Origin: Methanobrevibacter sp.
GTDB taxonomy: Archaea; Methanobacteriota; Methanobacteria; Methanobacteriales; Methanobacteriaceae
NCBI RefSeq assembly: GCF_030539665.1
Contig: NZ_JAUNXR010000004.1
Location: 101,088 to 165,087 of the forward strand
Length of the DNA stretch: 64,000 nucleotides
Direction of reading: 5' to 3'
In this document: positions 10,556-18,691 of the stretch, piece by piece
Layout: the number at the start of each line of letters is the position of its first letter
Numbering within the stretch: the stretch's first letter is position 1
Made by a program: the position numbers and the translations under genes
Notes under the pieces: model-generated
Seen by the model: only the letters and a program-made list of their open reading frames with translations
The model's database searches: none
Told to the model about the DNA's origin: nothing

Positions 10556-10945
10556 ATGACTGAAAGAGGACAAATTTATAAATGTAAAACTTGTGGAAAT
10601 GTTGTTGAAGTATTAGATAACGGTGTTGGCGAATTAGTTTGCTGTAATCAACCAATGACTTTATTAGATGCTCAAACCGAAGGTGACAAAGCTGCTAAAC
10701 ACGTTCCTGTTGTAGAAGTTGACGGAAGTGCAGTTTTTGTAAAAGTCGGTGAATTACAACACCCAATGGAAGAAGAACATTCTATCAGATTCATTGAATT
10801 AATCGTTGGTGACGAAAGATTAATTGAAGAATTAGAACCTGGTGAACTCCCAGAAGCTACTTTCATTGTAGATGAAAAAGTACTTGCAGAAAATGACATT
10901 GTTGTAAGAGAATACTGTAATTTACACGGTCTCTGGGAAAACTAA
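10556..10945 (+). CDS. dfx: desulfoferrodoxin (two-iron superoxide reductase)
   Basis: A 129-aa protein that reduces superoxide to hydrogen peroxide in the cytoplasm, without producing oxygen. Residues 1-36 are a desulforedoxin domain with four cysteines in CKTCG and VCCNQ. The rest is the superoxide-reductase domain: KHVPVVE, the HPMEEEHSI loop with histidine ligands, and the C-terminal REYCNLHGLW, which supplies the active-site Cys and His. It has its own TATA box, a good SD and a strong hairpin terminator, so it is probably a single-gene, well-expressed transcript. With FprA at 39633 it belongs to the oxygen defence of a strict anaerobe. Confidence 0.95.
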   Translation: MTERGQIYKCKTCGNVVEVLDNGVGELVCCNQPMTLLDAQTEGDKAAKHVPVVEVDGSAVFVKVGELQHPMEEEHSIRFIELIVGDERLIEELEPGELPEATFIVDEKVLAENDIVVREYCNLHGLWEN

Positions 10946-10979
10946 TTTAAGAATTTCATATTCTTAAATCTCTTTTTTT
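10946..10979 (+). terminator. hairpin plus T-tract after desulfoferrodoxin
   Basis: Perfect nine-base arms TTTAAGAAT (10946-10954) and ATTCTTAAA (10960-10968) with a five-base loop, then a C-broken T run to 10979, immediately past the stop codon. Confidence 0.75.
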
Positions 10980-11111
10980 ATTTTTCATTATTTTTTCTTT
11001 AATCCTAACTGTATTTTAAACAAATTTTTTATACTTCTTTCAATAGATATTAAACTATTATAGTGTATAGAATAATTTATTTTTATATTAATTTGATAGG
11101 AGTTATTTTTC

Positions 11112-13352
11112 ATGATGCAAGATTGTCCAAAATGTAAAGGAAAGGGTTCTGTCATTGTAGGATATAAAGAGTGCAGCAGTTGTGGCGGAACAGGATATGC
11201 AGATTCTTTTGAAATGGGAAATCATTTTAAAGGAGTGAACAGTAAAGCAGCGGCAAAATTTGATTTAGGAGCAGATCAGGATATTCCATGTGAAATATGT
11301 AATGGAAAAGGACAAATTGCAGTATATGAGGATTGCGATTACTGCAATGGAAAAGGAGAAATAAGTGTCTGTAAAAAATGTGGAAAACCGATTGATCCTA
11401 AATTTGAAATCTGTCGTGACTGCCATATGAAGATGCAGGAAGAAAAGGCAAGGAAAGAACAGCAAAAGACAGATGTTTATGTAATCGACCCATTATGTGA
11501 AATGAAGGATATCAATAAGGATTATCTCTACAAGGGTAAAATAACAAGAGTGGAAAAATATGGAGCATTTGTCACCTTAAATAACAATGTATGGGGTTTA
11601 ATGAGATGCAATACTTCAGGATATAAGGTTGGAGATGAAGTAATTACAAAAATAGTGGCAGTAAAACCAAGGGAACATAAGATAGACATGGCTCCTGCAG
11701 TTGTAAGCAACTATAACATTAAAAAATTAACTAAACAAATTCCAAGAACCAGAATCGAAGACCTTGAGGACGAAATGGGCAAGGTAGTTCGTATCGACGG
11801 TGAAGTGTTGCAAATTCAACAGACTTCAGGTCCGACAATATTCACAATCACTGATGAGACAGGAGTAACATGGGTGGCTGCTTTCGATCAGGCAGGAGTT
11901 AGGGCATACCCGGACATTGAAGTCGGAGATGCTGTAGAGGTTATTGGGGATGTCAATCAGCATGGCGGTAAAACACAGATTGAAAACCAATCTTTAACCA
12001 AATTGGATGGAGCTAAAAAGGAAAAGCTTTATCAAATTATAGAGGAAGCATTGAATAAGAGAGCAGAGCCTGAAGATGTTGATTTCCTTGTTAAAAGTGA
12101 TGTTCTAAACAGATTAAAGCCAAAAATGAGAGAGGCAGCTCAAAAAATAAGAAGGGCTATTTTGGATGGAAGATCAATTCTAGTAAGGCATCATGCAGAT
12201 GCAGACGGTATCTGTGCAGGAATAGCTATGGAAAAGGCAGTTATTCCATTAATTGAAAAGGTAAATCAAAGCAGCGATGCCCAATATTATTATTTCAAAC
12301 GTTCTCCAAGTAAAGCACCATTTTATGAGCTTGAAGATGTTGTAAAGGATTTGTCCTTTGCTTTGGAAGATCAGGAAAGGCATGGTCAAAAATTGCCGTT
12401 AATTGTACTTTTGGATAACGGTTCAACAGAAGAGGACATTACAGCATTGATGCAGGCAAAAATCTATGATATTGAAGTTGTTGTAATTGACCATCACTTC
12501 CCTGGAGAGCTTATAACAAAAGAAATAGAGGATGGGGAAATCGTTGGTGGAACTGTAGAAGTGGATGAATACGTTGACGTTCATGTAAATCCTTATCTTG
12601 TAGGTGGGGATTCCCAATTAACTGCAGGAGCGTTGGCCACTGAAGTTGCCCATATCATCAACCCTGAAATAAAAGATACAATCAAACATCTTCCAGCTAT
12701 TGCTGCATTGGGAGATCATGCAGATTCTGGAGAGGTTTATCAGTATTTGGAAATTGCGGCTGAAAAAGGATTTGATAAGGAGCATGCTGCAAAAGTAGCT
12801 GAATGTATTGATTTTGAAGCTTATTTCCTTAGATTTATGAATGGTAGGGGAATAATGGATACTATTGTAGGTATTGATAATGTTGATAAGCATGATAAGA
12901 TGATTGAAGCATTATATAAGGAATATCAGAAAAGAGTTGACACTCAACTTAAAGCAGCTCTTCCAAATATCGAAAAAACCCAATTTGACAATGGAATTTA
13001 CTTCAATTTAATGGATGTGGAGAAATTTGCACATAAATTCACATTCCCTGCTCCCGGTAAAACCTGTGGATTTGTCCACGATAAGGTTGTTAAGGAGTTG
13101 GGTGAAGATAAACCAATCATAACTCTTGGTCATGGTCCTGATTTTGGAGTTATTAGGGCGACTGATGCGGTTAACGAAATGTTTGGTTTTAGCGTTAACA
13201 CAATCGTATCAGAGTTAGCTGAAGACATTCCATCTGCAGGTATTGATGGTGGCGGTCATGAATGTGCAGGTTCAATCAAATATCTTGAAGGATTGGGAGA
13301 GGACGTTTTGGATGACTTTGTAGATAAAATAAAGAACATGCAAAAAGTTTAG
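11112..13352 (+). CDS. archaeal RecJ-like DHH phosphoesterase with DnaJ-type zinc finger
   Basis: A 746-aa protein of the archaea-specific RecJ-like nuclease group. Domain order: DnaJ-type cysteine-rich zinc finger (about 1-110, repeated CxxCxGxG such as CPKCKGKG, CSSCGGTG, CEICNGKG, CDYCNGKG); an S1-like OB fold (about 135-195); a second OB-type nucleic-acid-binding domain (about 215-295); and a DHH domain (from about 340) with HHADADGICAG, LLDNGST, VVIDHHFPGE and the C-terminal GGGHECAGS of the DHHA1 part. Expected role: 5' to 3' single-strand exonuclease or nanoRNase in DNA repair, replication or RNA turnover. Start is ATG at 11112 or 11115; AGGAG lies just upstream. The exact substrate cannot be told from sequence. 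Confidence 0.9.
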   Translation: MMQDCPKCKGKGSVIVGYKECSSCGGTGYADSFEMGNHFKGVNSKAAAKFDLGADQDIPCEICNGKGQIAVYEDCDYCNGKGEISVCKKCGKPIDPKFEICRDCHMKMQEEKARKEQQKTDVYVIDPLCEMKDINKDYLYKGKITRVEKYGAFVTLNNNVWGLMRCNTSGYKVGDEVITKIVAVKPREHKIDMAPAVVSNYNIKKLTKQIPRTRIEDLEDEMGKVVRIDGEVLQIQQTSGPTIFTITDETGVTWVAAFDQAGVRAYPDIEVGDAVEVIGDVNQHGGKTQIENQSLTKLDGAKKEKLYQIIEEALNKRAEPEDVDFLVKSDVLNRLKPKMREAAQKIRRAILDGRSILVRHHADADGICAGIAMEKAVIPLIEKVNQSSDAQYYYFKRSPSKAPFYELEDVVKDLSFALEDQERHGQKLPLIVLLDNGSTEEDITALMQAKIYDIEVVVIDHHFPGELITKEIEDGEIVGGTVEVDEYVDVHVNPYLVGGDSQLTAGALATEVAHIINPEIKDTIKHLPAIAALGDHADSGEVYQYLEIAAEKGFDKEHAAKVAECIDFEAYFLRFMNGRGIMDTIVGIDNVDKHDKMIEALYKEYQKRVDTQLKAALPNIEKTQFDNGIYFNLMDVEKFAHKFTFPAPGKTCGFVHDKVVKELGEDKPIITLGHGPDFGVIRATDAVNEMFGFSVNTIVSELAEDIPSAGIDGGGHECAGSIKYLEGLGEDVLDDFVDKIKNMQKV

Positions 13353-13361
13353 TTTGGTTTT

Positions 13362-14281
13362 ATGATTTATCAGCATTATTGTCCGAATTGCGGTCATGGA
13401 TTGTCCCTACAGATGAAGCATGTCCCAATTGTGGTGAGAAGACAGCATTTTCTCCTATCGATAGTGAGGATTTGCTTTTCAATCCTCCAATTCATGACAT
13501 CGGTTTCTTTAATTTTGACATAGATTTTTCCCCTTACATCAATAGGAACAACAGGAATTTCAATTATTATTTGTGTTCAAAGTGTGGATTTTTAAATGAA
13601 AAGGATCATGATTTCTGTTTCAACTGTGGTGAAAAGCATAAGAAAAGCAGATGGGGGAAATTTGTTGATAGATTCAAAAAGGATGATCCGATCGTTGGAA
13701 AGGTCACATGTGAAAGCTGCGGTGCTGCAAATTCTCCAGAAAACATTTACTGTGAGGATTGCGGTGAAAGGCTGATTCCCAATGCTGACGAAAAGGATGG
13801 TGAAAGTGAAAAGAATTACGTTAATTTTAATTTCACTTATGAAAATCCGGTGTTTTGCTTTTGTGGAGAGGAAAACGATATTGATTCTTCTTTCTGTATA
13901 AACTGCGGATTTCCCTTACACAAGTTCAACTATTCACCTAGCAACATAAAGATTCTCTGCACATGTTCAAAACCCAACGACATCAAAAATACCTTTTGTG
14001 AGGATTGTGGAATAAGTCTGGACGGGGAGAATGAGGTTTTGAAATGTGCCTGTGGGGCTTCAAATAAACTGAACGCAAAATTCTGCATTAACTGCAATGC
14101 TCCTTTAAATCCTCAAAGAACAATCAAAACAAGATATGTGTGTACATGCGGAGCCATTCTCGATTATAATTCCATTTTTTGTGAATTTTGCGGTAAGGAT
14201 ATTTCAAAGGCTATCAAAAAGGATAAATCCATTAAGAAAGCCAAGGACGGATTTAAAAACATCAAAAGGAAATTTTTATGA
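13362..14281 (+). pseudogene. multi-zinc-ribbon protein with a one-base frameshift near 13405
   Basis: From ATG at 13362 the frame reads MIYQHYCPNCGHGLS, a clear zinc-ribbon half, but is then lost; the next frame resumes with TDEACPNCGEKT and runs to 14281 (about 300 aa). One extra C in the CCC run at 13405-13407 would join them as GLSPTDEACPNCG, so a base seems to be missing. This may be a sequencing error or real damage; a TTG at 13379 is the only early start in the second frame. The body has about seven zinc-binding units. Two are CxxC-CxxC ribbons; the last four use CxC in the first half (CFCG, CTCS, CACG, CTCG) and CxxC in the second, which is unusual. No enzyme domain is visible. It overlaps the next gene by ATGA, implying coupling. 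Confidence 0.8.
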
Positions 14282-15246
14282 AAACTTGTCATATTTGCGG
14301 AACTGAAAACTTTGAAACCAACAATTATTGTGTTCATTGCGGCAATAGGATAACAAAGATAAACATATGTCCCTGCTGTGGAGAAATCAATGATGATATG
14401 GCCAAATTCTGTAAGTATTGTTCCTTTCAGTTAAATCCAATAGATATTGAAAGTTTTGATGATTTGTTTTCAGAATATAACACTCAATTGTTGGCAGATT
14501 ACAATTTAACTCCTCAAATGTATGTTGATATTCTCAATAGCGTTTTTGAAAAGCTAAAGTATACTAAAGTCAAGGGAAAAACCATCAAGGAGAAAATATT
14601 GAACTTGTGCGGGGTTTTTGCAAGATGCTATCCGAAATGTCGGGAAGGGGAATTGGGCCATAATTTCGGTAATGTGATTTTCTATGATGAGCGTTTGGAT
14701 GATTCTTCACAGATTTCTGCTCTGCTTCATGAATTGGCTCATTGCATACTGTTCAATTTGATTTCCAGTTTGTTATGTGAAATTTTCAATGTCAATCATT
14801 CTCCGTTCATTGACAGTTTCGTTTGGTTCTTCTTATCCAACGATGATATGCTGCTTTTGAACGAATATTGCGCCTCTACGGTTTCCGGCAGATTTGTTCC
14901 TTATGGATTTCAGGATTATGGAAGCTTTAAGGCAGAACTTAAAAGAAGAGAGATTGATGAACAGTCTTTGGAGAAAATCATTAAACTTTCAATAAATTTT
15001 TCCAATGAGATCTGTTCCAGATTGGATAATTATATTGATGAGGCTTTAAGAGAAGATATCAAGTTTCAATTTAAGCTGGATCAGAAAGCTGAAAATTCCA
15101 ATGCATTTGATTTTGAAATTCTTAGTGAATTTGATTTCAATGACAAAAACAAATTGCTTTTAGAATATTTACTAATGTATTTTGTTGCGGCAAGGTTGCC
15201 TGAATTCCGTGAGGAGCTATGTGATTGTCTTCAATTATTCGAATAA
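14278..15246 (+). CDS. zinc-ribbon protein with zincin-like HExxH motif
   Basis: A 322-aa protein I cannot name. Residues 1-50 hold two zinc-ribbon units (CHICG, CVHCG, CPCCG, CKYCS). The middle contains HELAH at 151-155, the HExxH zinc-protease signature, in a helix with hydrophobic flanks (SALLHELAHCILF). A candidate third ligand is the glutamate in LNEYCAS (about E196), which would make it gluzincin-like with spacing near 40. No signal peptide is seen; two hydrophobic stretches follow the motif (about 157-170 and 179-188), so membrane contact is possible. It is coupled by ATGA overlap to the multi-ribbon gene upstream. Proteolytic activity is inferred from the motif only. Confidence 0.75.
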   Translation: MKTCHICGTENFETNNYCVHCGNRITKINICPCCGEINDDMAKFCKYCSFQLNPIDIESFDDLFSEYNTQLLADYNLTPQMYVDILNSVFEKLKYTKVKGKTIKEKILNLCGVFARCYPKCREGELGHNFGNVIFYDERLDDSSQISALLHELAHCILFNLISSLLCEIFNVNHSPFIDSFVWFFLSNDDMLLLNEYCASTVSGRFVPYGFQDYGSFKAELKRREIDEQSLEKIIKLSINFSNEICSRLDNYIDEALREDIKFQFKLDQKAENSNAFDFEILSEFDFNDKNKLLLEYLLMYFVAARLPEFREELCDCLQLFE

Positions 15247-15292
15247 GTAAAATTAATAAAAAATAGTTAAGTGGGAAAACTAGAATTTAATT

Positions 15293-15577
15293 CTATTCTT
15301 CCTCATTTTCTTTTATATTTTCTAATACTTCTTTACCAGTATTAGTTAAACGGTATAATCTACCTTTTCTTGCTTCTTCATTGATACATTCAACGATTTC
15401 TTTTCCTTTTAGTTCGCTTAAAACTTTAGATATGTGGTTTGTTCTAATTCCACTATCTTTTGCAATATTGGTAGGTATCTTTACATTGTCACCAATGGAC
15501 TTTACAGTTTTTTCACGGTATTTAGAAATTTGAACGTATGAAGTTAATTTCAATAATTCATCTTCTTCTTTTGCCAT
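15293..15577 (-). CDS. winged-helix transcriptional regulator, small
   Basis: A 94-aa MarR/ArsR-like winged helix. Seen: a helical N-terminus (about 1-20), a helix-turn-helix with IPTNIAKDSGIRTNHISKVL (about 33-52) and a wing with KGRLYRLTNTGKEVL (about 66-82). There is no ligand or metal-binding motif. The start ATG at 15577 faces a long AT-rich region shared with the divergent gene at 15951. An inverted repeat at 15610-15640, close upstream, could be its own operator. The target is unknown. Confidence 0.8.
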   Translation of the reverse strand: MAKEEDELLKLTSYVQISKYREKTVKSIGDNVKIPTNIAKDSGIRTNHISKVLSELKGKEIVECINEEARKGRLYRLTNTGKEVLENIKENEEE

Positions 15578-15609
15578 AATATCCCTGTTTATTTATTATA
15601 AAATTTATT

Positions 15610-15640
15610 ATTATTGATAACTTAAAAAAGTTATAATAAT
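15610..15640. promoter_or_regulatory. inverted repeat upstream of the winged-helix gene
   Basis: ATAACTT (15617-15623) and AAGTTAT (15628-15634) flank AAAA, and the outer ATTATT (15610-15615) and AATAAT (15635-15640) extend it with one bulged base. The centre is about 48 bp upstream of the minus-strand start codon, where an autoregulatory operator would be expected. The AT-rich context weakens the call. Confidence 0.4.
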
Positions 15641-15950
15641 GTGTCTATATAGTAATATAAAGTAGTACTATTATATATATATTATGTTTTTTAGATTTAT
15701 TCTACATTAACAATAGAATAAATAATATATTTTATCTATTTTATAATATAAATATTGTTATTTTCTCTATTCTTTTTTTAAAAGATTTAATTTGTTATTA
15801 TATGATTGTTAAATGATTTTTGATATTTTTTCACTAATTGGGATTTGCTGAGGCTTCTTTTCATTTGTTTACCTATAAAAAATTTTATTAGTTTCGAAGT
15901 CAATATTAATAATATATTATTATTTTATATTTATATGATTATGTGATAAA
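15641..15950. other. AT-rich intergenic region
   Basis: No gene seen. It should contain the promoters of both flanking genes: TATATAG near 15646-15652 could serve the minus-strand regulator, and the TATTTATATG stretch around 15926-15937 may be the TATA element for the plus-strand gene at 15951, which would then have a very short leader. Confidence 0.4.
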
Positions 15951-16586
15951 ATGAAGTGTAGTAAATGTGGACATACAATTACAAAAGCCAATTCTAAGTT
16001 TTGTCCTAATTGTGGAAATAACATAGATAATACAAATCAAAAACCTGTTGAGGTTGAATCTAACAGTTCAAACAACAATCAGATGATTATTGCAGTTACC
16101 GTTGTCATAATTGCCATTATCATCGCCCTAACCGCTGCATACAGTGTAGGTGTTTTTGGACCTTCTTCTGAAAATAGCTACAGTTCAGATAAGCCTGATG
16201 TACAAGTTCAGGAGGAAGCGAAGGAAATACAAACTTCAGATGGTGGCGGTGTTGGCAGTCAAGATAATGAAAAAGGTGAGCAGTCTGGTGGAAGTTGGCA
16301 GCCTATCGGTTCATTTTCCGGTTCGGGCTCTGGTTCTAAAACAATCAGCGTCCCGGCAGGTCAGATCAGGATAGATCTATCTGCATATCCCATTAAAAAT
16401 TATGCAACTAATCATCTGTATGTTTCAGGATCTAACGGTAAAAGTGCAGGTGTGGATTGGGGTTCAAGGAGTGCGGTAGCTACTCGTTCCGATTCGCTTT
16501 CATTCACATCTTCCAGTTCAACAACCTTCACAATAGATTATTATGAAACCGTAAGTTGGAATGTTGAGGTTTACAAATATCAATAA
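15951..16586 (+). CDS. zinc-ribbon membrane protein with Ser/Gly-rich outer part
   Basis: A 211-aa protein of unknown function. Residues 1-25 form a cytosolic zinc ribbon (CSKCG, CPNCG). A single membrane helix follows at about 44-67 (MIIAVTVVIIAIIIALTAAY). The outer part is Gly/Ser-rich to about residue 130 and then appears as a small beta domain rich in Ser and Thr. The topology (ribbon inside, domain outside) is shared with the next gene, whose membrane helix and following VGVFG motif are clearly related, so these are tandem paralogs with different outer domains. ATG at 15951 follows GTGATAAA. Confidence 0.8.
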   Translation: MKCSKCGHTITKANSKFCPNCGNNIDNTNQKPVEVESNSSNNNQMIIAVTVVIIAIIIALTAAYSVGVFGPSSENSYSSDKPDVQVQEEAKEIQTSDGGGVGSQDNEKGEQSGGSWQPIGSFSGSGSGSKTISVPAGQIRIDLSAYPIKNYATNHLYVSGSNGKSAGVDWGSRSAVATRSDSLSFTSSSSTTFTIDYYETVSWNVEVYKYQ

Positions 16587-16602
16587 TTAAAGGTAATTTA
16601 AA

Positions 16603-17307
16603 ATGATTTGTCCAGAATGTGGTTTTGAAAATAAGAAAAATGCAAAATTTTGCAGTAAATGTGGTACAAAATTAAAAAATGAGGTTTCACGACCTGTAAA
16701 TTCTGTAAATTCTGATAGTGACGATAAATCAAAATTAATAATAGCCGTTACAATTGTTATTGTTGTAGCTATTGCATTATTTACTTGCTATAGTTTAGGA
16801 GTATTCGGTGGAGGGGAAACCTATGACAGTTCCTCTGCCGATGCTACAAAGGCAGAAGACAGCGGGGTTTCACAAGTATCATTATCAGCATTTCCAGTCT
16901 CTGAAGCTCCATTTTTAGCTAGTGAAATTTCTAAAACAGGTAGTGCAGATTCAGTCAACTTTAAAGGAGTAACATTAACCAAATCCCAGGTTGCATATAT
17001 TCTAACAAAATCCATTGCAATGATTGGCAGTGGAGATTCTCACGGAACTATAAATGTGGGAAGTTATTCCTATGCCGGCCATCCATCTGGAGCAGACAGA
17101 TCACAGTCAATTTCAAGTGCACAATACATTGACATGTGCAATCGTTTCTCCTCATGGATAGAAAGAAATCATCAGGTTCCAAATTACGTTGGAATCAATA
17201 CAGGAGGAGTTCCTGACATTTCTCCTACAAAAATGATTAACATTTGTATTAACATTTTGGTTCAATACAAAAATACCGGAAGTTTGCCTAGTTCTGTTTC
17301 TGTTTAA
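16603..17307 (+). CDS. zinc-ribbon membrane protein with pseudomurein-binding repeats
   Basis: A 234-aa protein. Residues 1-25 form a zinc ribbon (CPECG, CSKCG), a membrane helix lies at about 45-67, and the outer part from about 118 looks like pseudomurein-binding repeats: TLTKSQVAYILTKSI, then AQYIDMCNRFSSWI with QVPNYVGI, and PTKMINICINILVQY with LPSSVSV. Such repeats hold proteins to the methanogen cell wall. The combination would link a cytosolic metal-binding ribbon to the wall outside; whether it senses or only anchors is unknown. It starts at ATG 16603, 16 bp after its paralog, behind a weak AGGTAA. Confidence 0.75.
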   Translation: MICPECGFENKKNAKFCSKCGTKLKNEVSRPVNSVNSDSDDKSKLIIAVTIVIVVAIALFTCYSLGVFGGGETYDSSSADATKAEDSGVSQVSLSAFPVSEAPFLASEISKTGSADSVNFKGVTLTKSQVAYILTKSIAMIGSGDSHGTINVGSYSYAGHPSGADRSQSISSAQYIDMCNRFSSWIERNHQVPNYVGINTGGVPDISPTKMINICINILVQYKNTGSLPSSVSV

Positions 17308-17369
17308 ACTTCCTCTTTTTTTCTTTTTTTATACAGGTTTATATTTAATAAAAGCCAAAGAATATAATA

Positions 17370-18080
17370 ATGTTTTTTGATTTAAATGTTAAAGGTAGAG
17401 ATTTAGACTATAATATCGAGTTGGCAAACCACTCAAAAAGGTATGGCTGGACCCATATTAACTTTTCATATTCTCAGGATGACTTCAAAGAAGCTTTGGA
17501 AGTAAAGGAAGAGCTTCAAAATCACTTCGATAACGAGATTGCCATTGATTACACTTTGGAAATCAAAACTGATAATGTTAATGACATCGGAAAGGCAGTT
17601 AATAAGTACAGGAAAAAGTGCAATTGCATTTCCGTCGTTGGAGGGGATTTGAAAATAAACAGGGCATCCTGTGAGAATGTTAGGGTGGATGTTTTGTCAA
17701 GGCCCTACCTGAAAAGATACGATTCTGGCCTTAACCATGTTCTTGCCAAGGAAGCGGTAAAGAATAATGTGGCCATTGAATTGTGCTTTAAGGATATCTT
17801 AAGTAGTTATCTATCATACAGGTCCAAGATATTGTCTAACTTTAAGGATATATATGCTCTTCATCGTAAATTCGGATTTCCTTTAATTCTATCTTCAAGG
17901 GCAAAATCTATTTTTGATATAAAGTCCCCTAACGACATCAGGGCATTTTTCAAATCCACAGGATTGACAGATGAGGAATTCCTAAAGGCCATGAACAGCT
18001 CAGGGGAGATACTGGAATTTAATCGCAATCGCCATAACATGATTTTAAGGGGTGTTAGGAGGATTGACGATGAAGCTTAA
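17370..18080 (+). CDS. rnp3: RNase P protein component 3 (Rpp30)
   Basis: A 236-aa protein subunit of archaeal RNase P, which matures tRNA 5' ends; Rpp30 has a TIM-barrel fold. Seen: the N-terminal MFFDLNVKG, the GWTHINFSY strand, VVGGDLKINRASCEN, VDVLSRPYLKRYDSGLNH and ILSSRAKSIFDIKSPNDI, all typical of the family. It overlaps the Pop5 gene by 11 bp. In the cell Rpp30 and Pop5 form a subcomplex on the catalytic RNA, so the overlap fits co-translation of partners. The pair lies directly upstream of the proteasome-exosome operon. Confidence 0.93.
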   Translation: MFFDLNVKGRDLDYNIELANHSKRYGWTHINFSYSQDDFKEALEVKEELQNHFDNEIAIDYTLEIKTDNVNDIGKAVNKYRKKCNCISVVGGDLKINRASCENVRVDVLSRPYLKRYDSGLNHVLAKEAVKNNVAIELCFKDILSSYLSYRSKILSNFKDIYALHRKFGFPLILSSRAKSIFDIKSPNDIRAFFKSTGLTDEEFLKAMNSSGEILEFNRNRHNMILRGVRRIDDEA

Positions 18081-18432
18081 GGTATTGCCTCCTACTCTTA
18101 GAAAGAACAACCATTATCTTGTTGTTGACATATTCTCACAGGTGGAAATAGATAAGAATGATTTGGTAAACATAGTTTGGGACGGCTGCGTCAGATATTT
18201 CGGTGAATGTTATACTGCAAATTTCAATTTGTGGGTGATGAGATTTCAGGAAGTCAAATGTAATTCCGAACATTTCTGTTATCAGGCTGTCATTCGTTGC
18301 CAGAGAGGGTATGAGGAGGATTTAAGGGCTGCCTTAGCATGCGTCAACAAATTCAAATCTAAGAGAATTTCCATTCTGACCATGGGAATGTCCGGAACTA
18401 TCAAATCGGCTGTAGATAAGTATTTTCATTAA
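18070..18432 (+). CDS. rnp2: RNase P protein component 2 (Pop5)
   Basis: A 120-aa subunit of archaeal RNase P. Seen: MKLKVLPPTLRKNNHYLVVD at the start and the RRM-like core with the segment TANFNLWVMRF and the C-terminal ILTMGMSGTIKSAVDKYF. I use ATG at 18070 because GGAGG at 18058-18062 is 7 nt upstream; an earlier GTG at 18052 adds six unlikely residues. It is translationally coupled with Rpp30. Confidence 0.93.
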   Translation: MKLKVLPPTLRKNNHYLVVDIFSQVEIDKNDLVNIVWDGCVRYFGECYTANFNLWVMRFQEVKCNSEHFCYQAVIRCQRGYEEDLRAALACVNKFKSKRISILTMGMSGTIKSAVDKYFH

Positions 18433-18691
18433 TTTTAAATTGAACAATTAAAAAGTAACTTTTTGTTAGTTTAAAATAGAAAACTTTATTAATAGATAAG
18501 TATATAAATAGTTACTGAATTTATGGATATTGGAAGAAAAATATTTTAATTGGCTACAGTCACTTTAAAAAAATGTGGCGATTAAAATAAATTAAAGACC
18601 ATGTCATGGAGATATGGGTTAAATTTTTAACATTGTATTTTAAGCAGTAGACTTTAAATTTTATATAAAATATTAAAACGAGGTAAATTAT
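18433..18691. other. intergenic leader before the proteasome operon
   Basis: No gene seen. TATATAAA at 18501-18508 is a good TATA candidate, giving a leader of about 160 nt. A second TTTATATAAA at 18660-18669 is too close to the ATG unless transcripts are nearly leaderless, and the SD GAGGTA just before the start argues against that. A small palindrome (CCATG-T-CATGG) lies at about 18599-18609. Confidence 0.4.

Noticed and set aside
18433-18691. A tRNA or stable RNA gene in the spacer before psmA
   Set aside because: No cloverleaf, T-arm motif or C/D box pair could be found; only a small palindrome is present.
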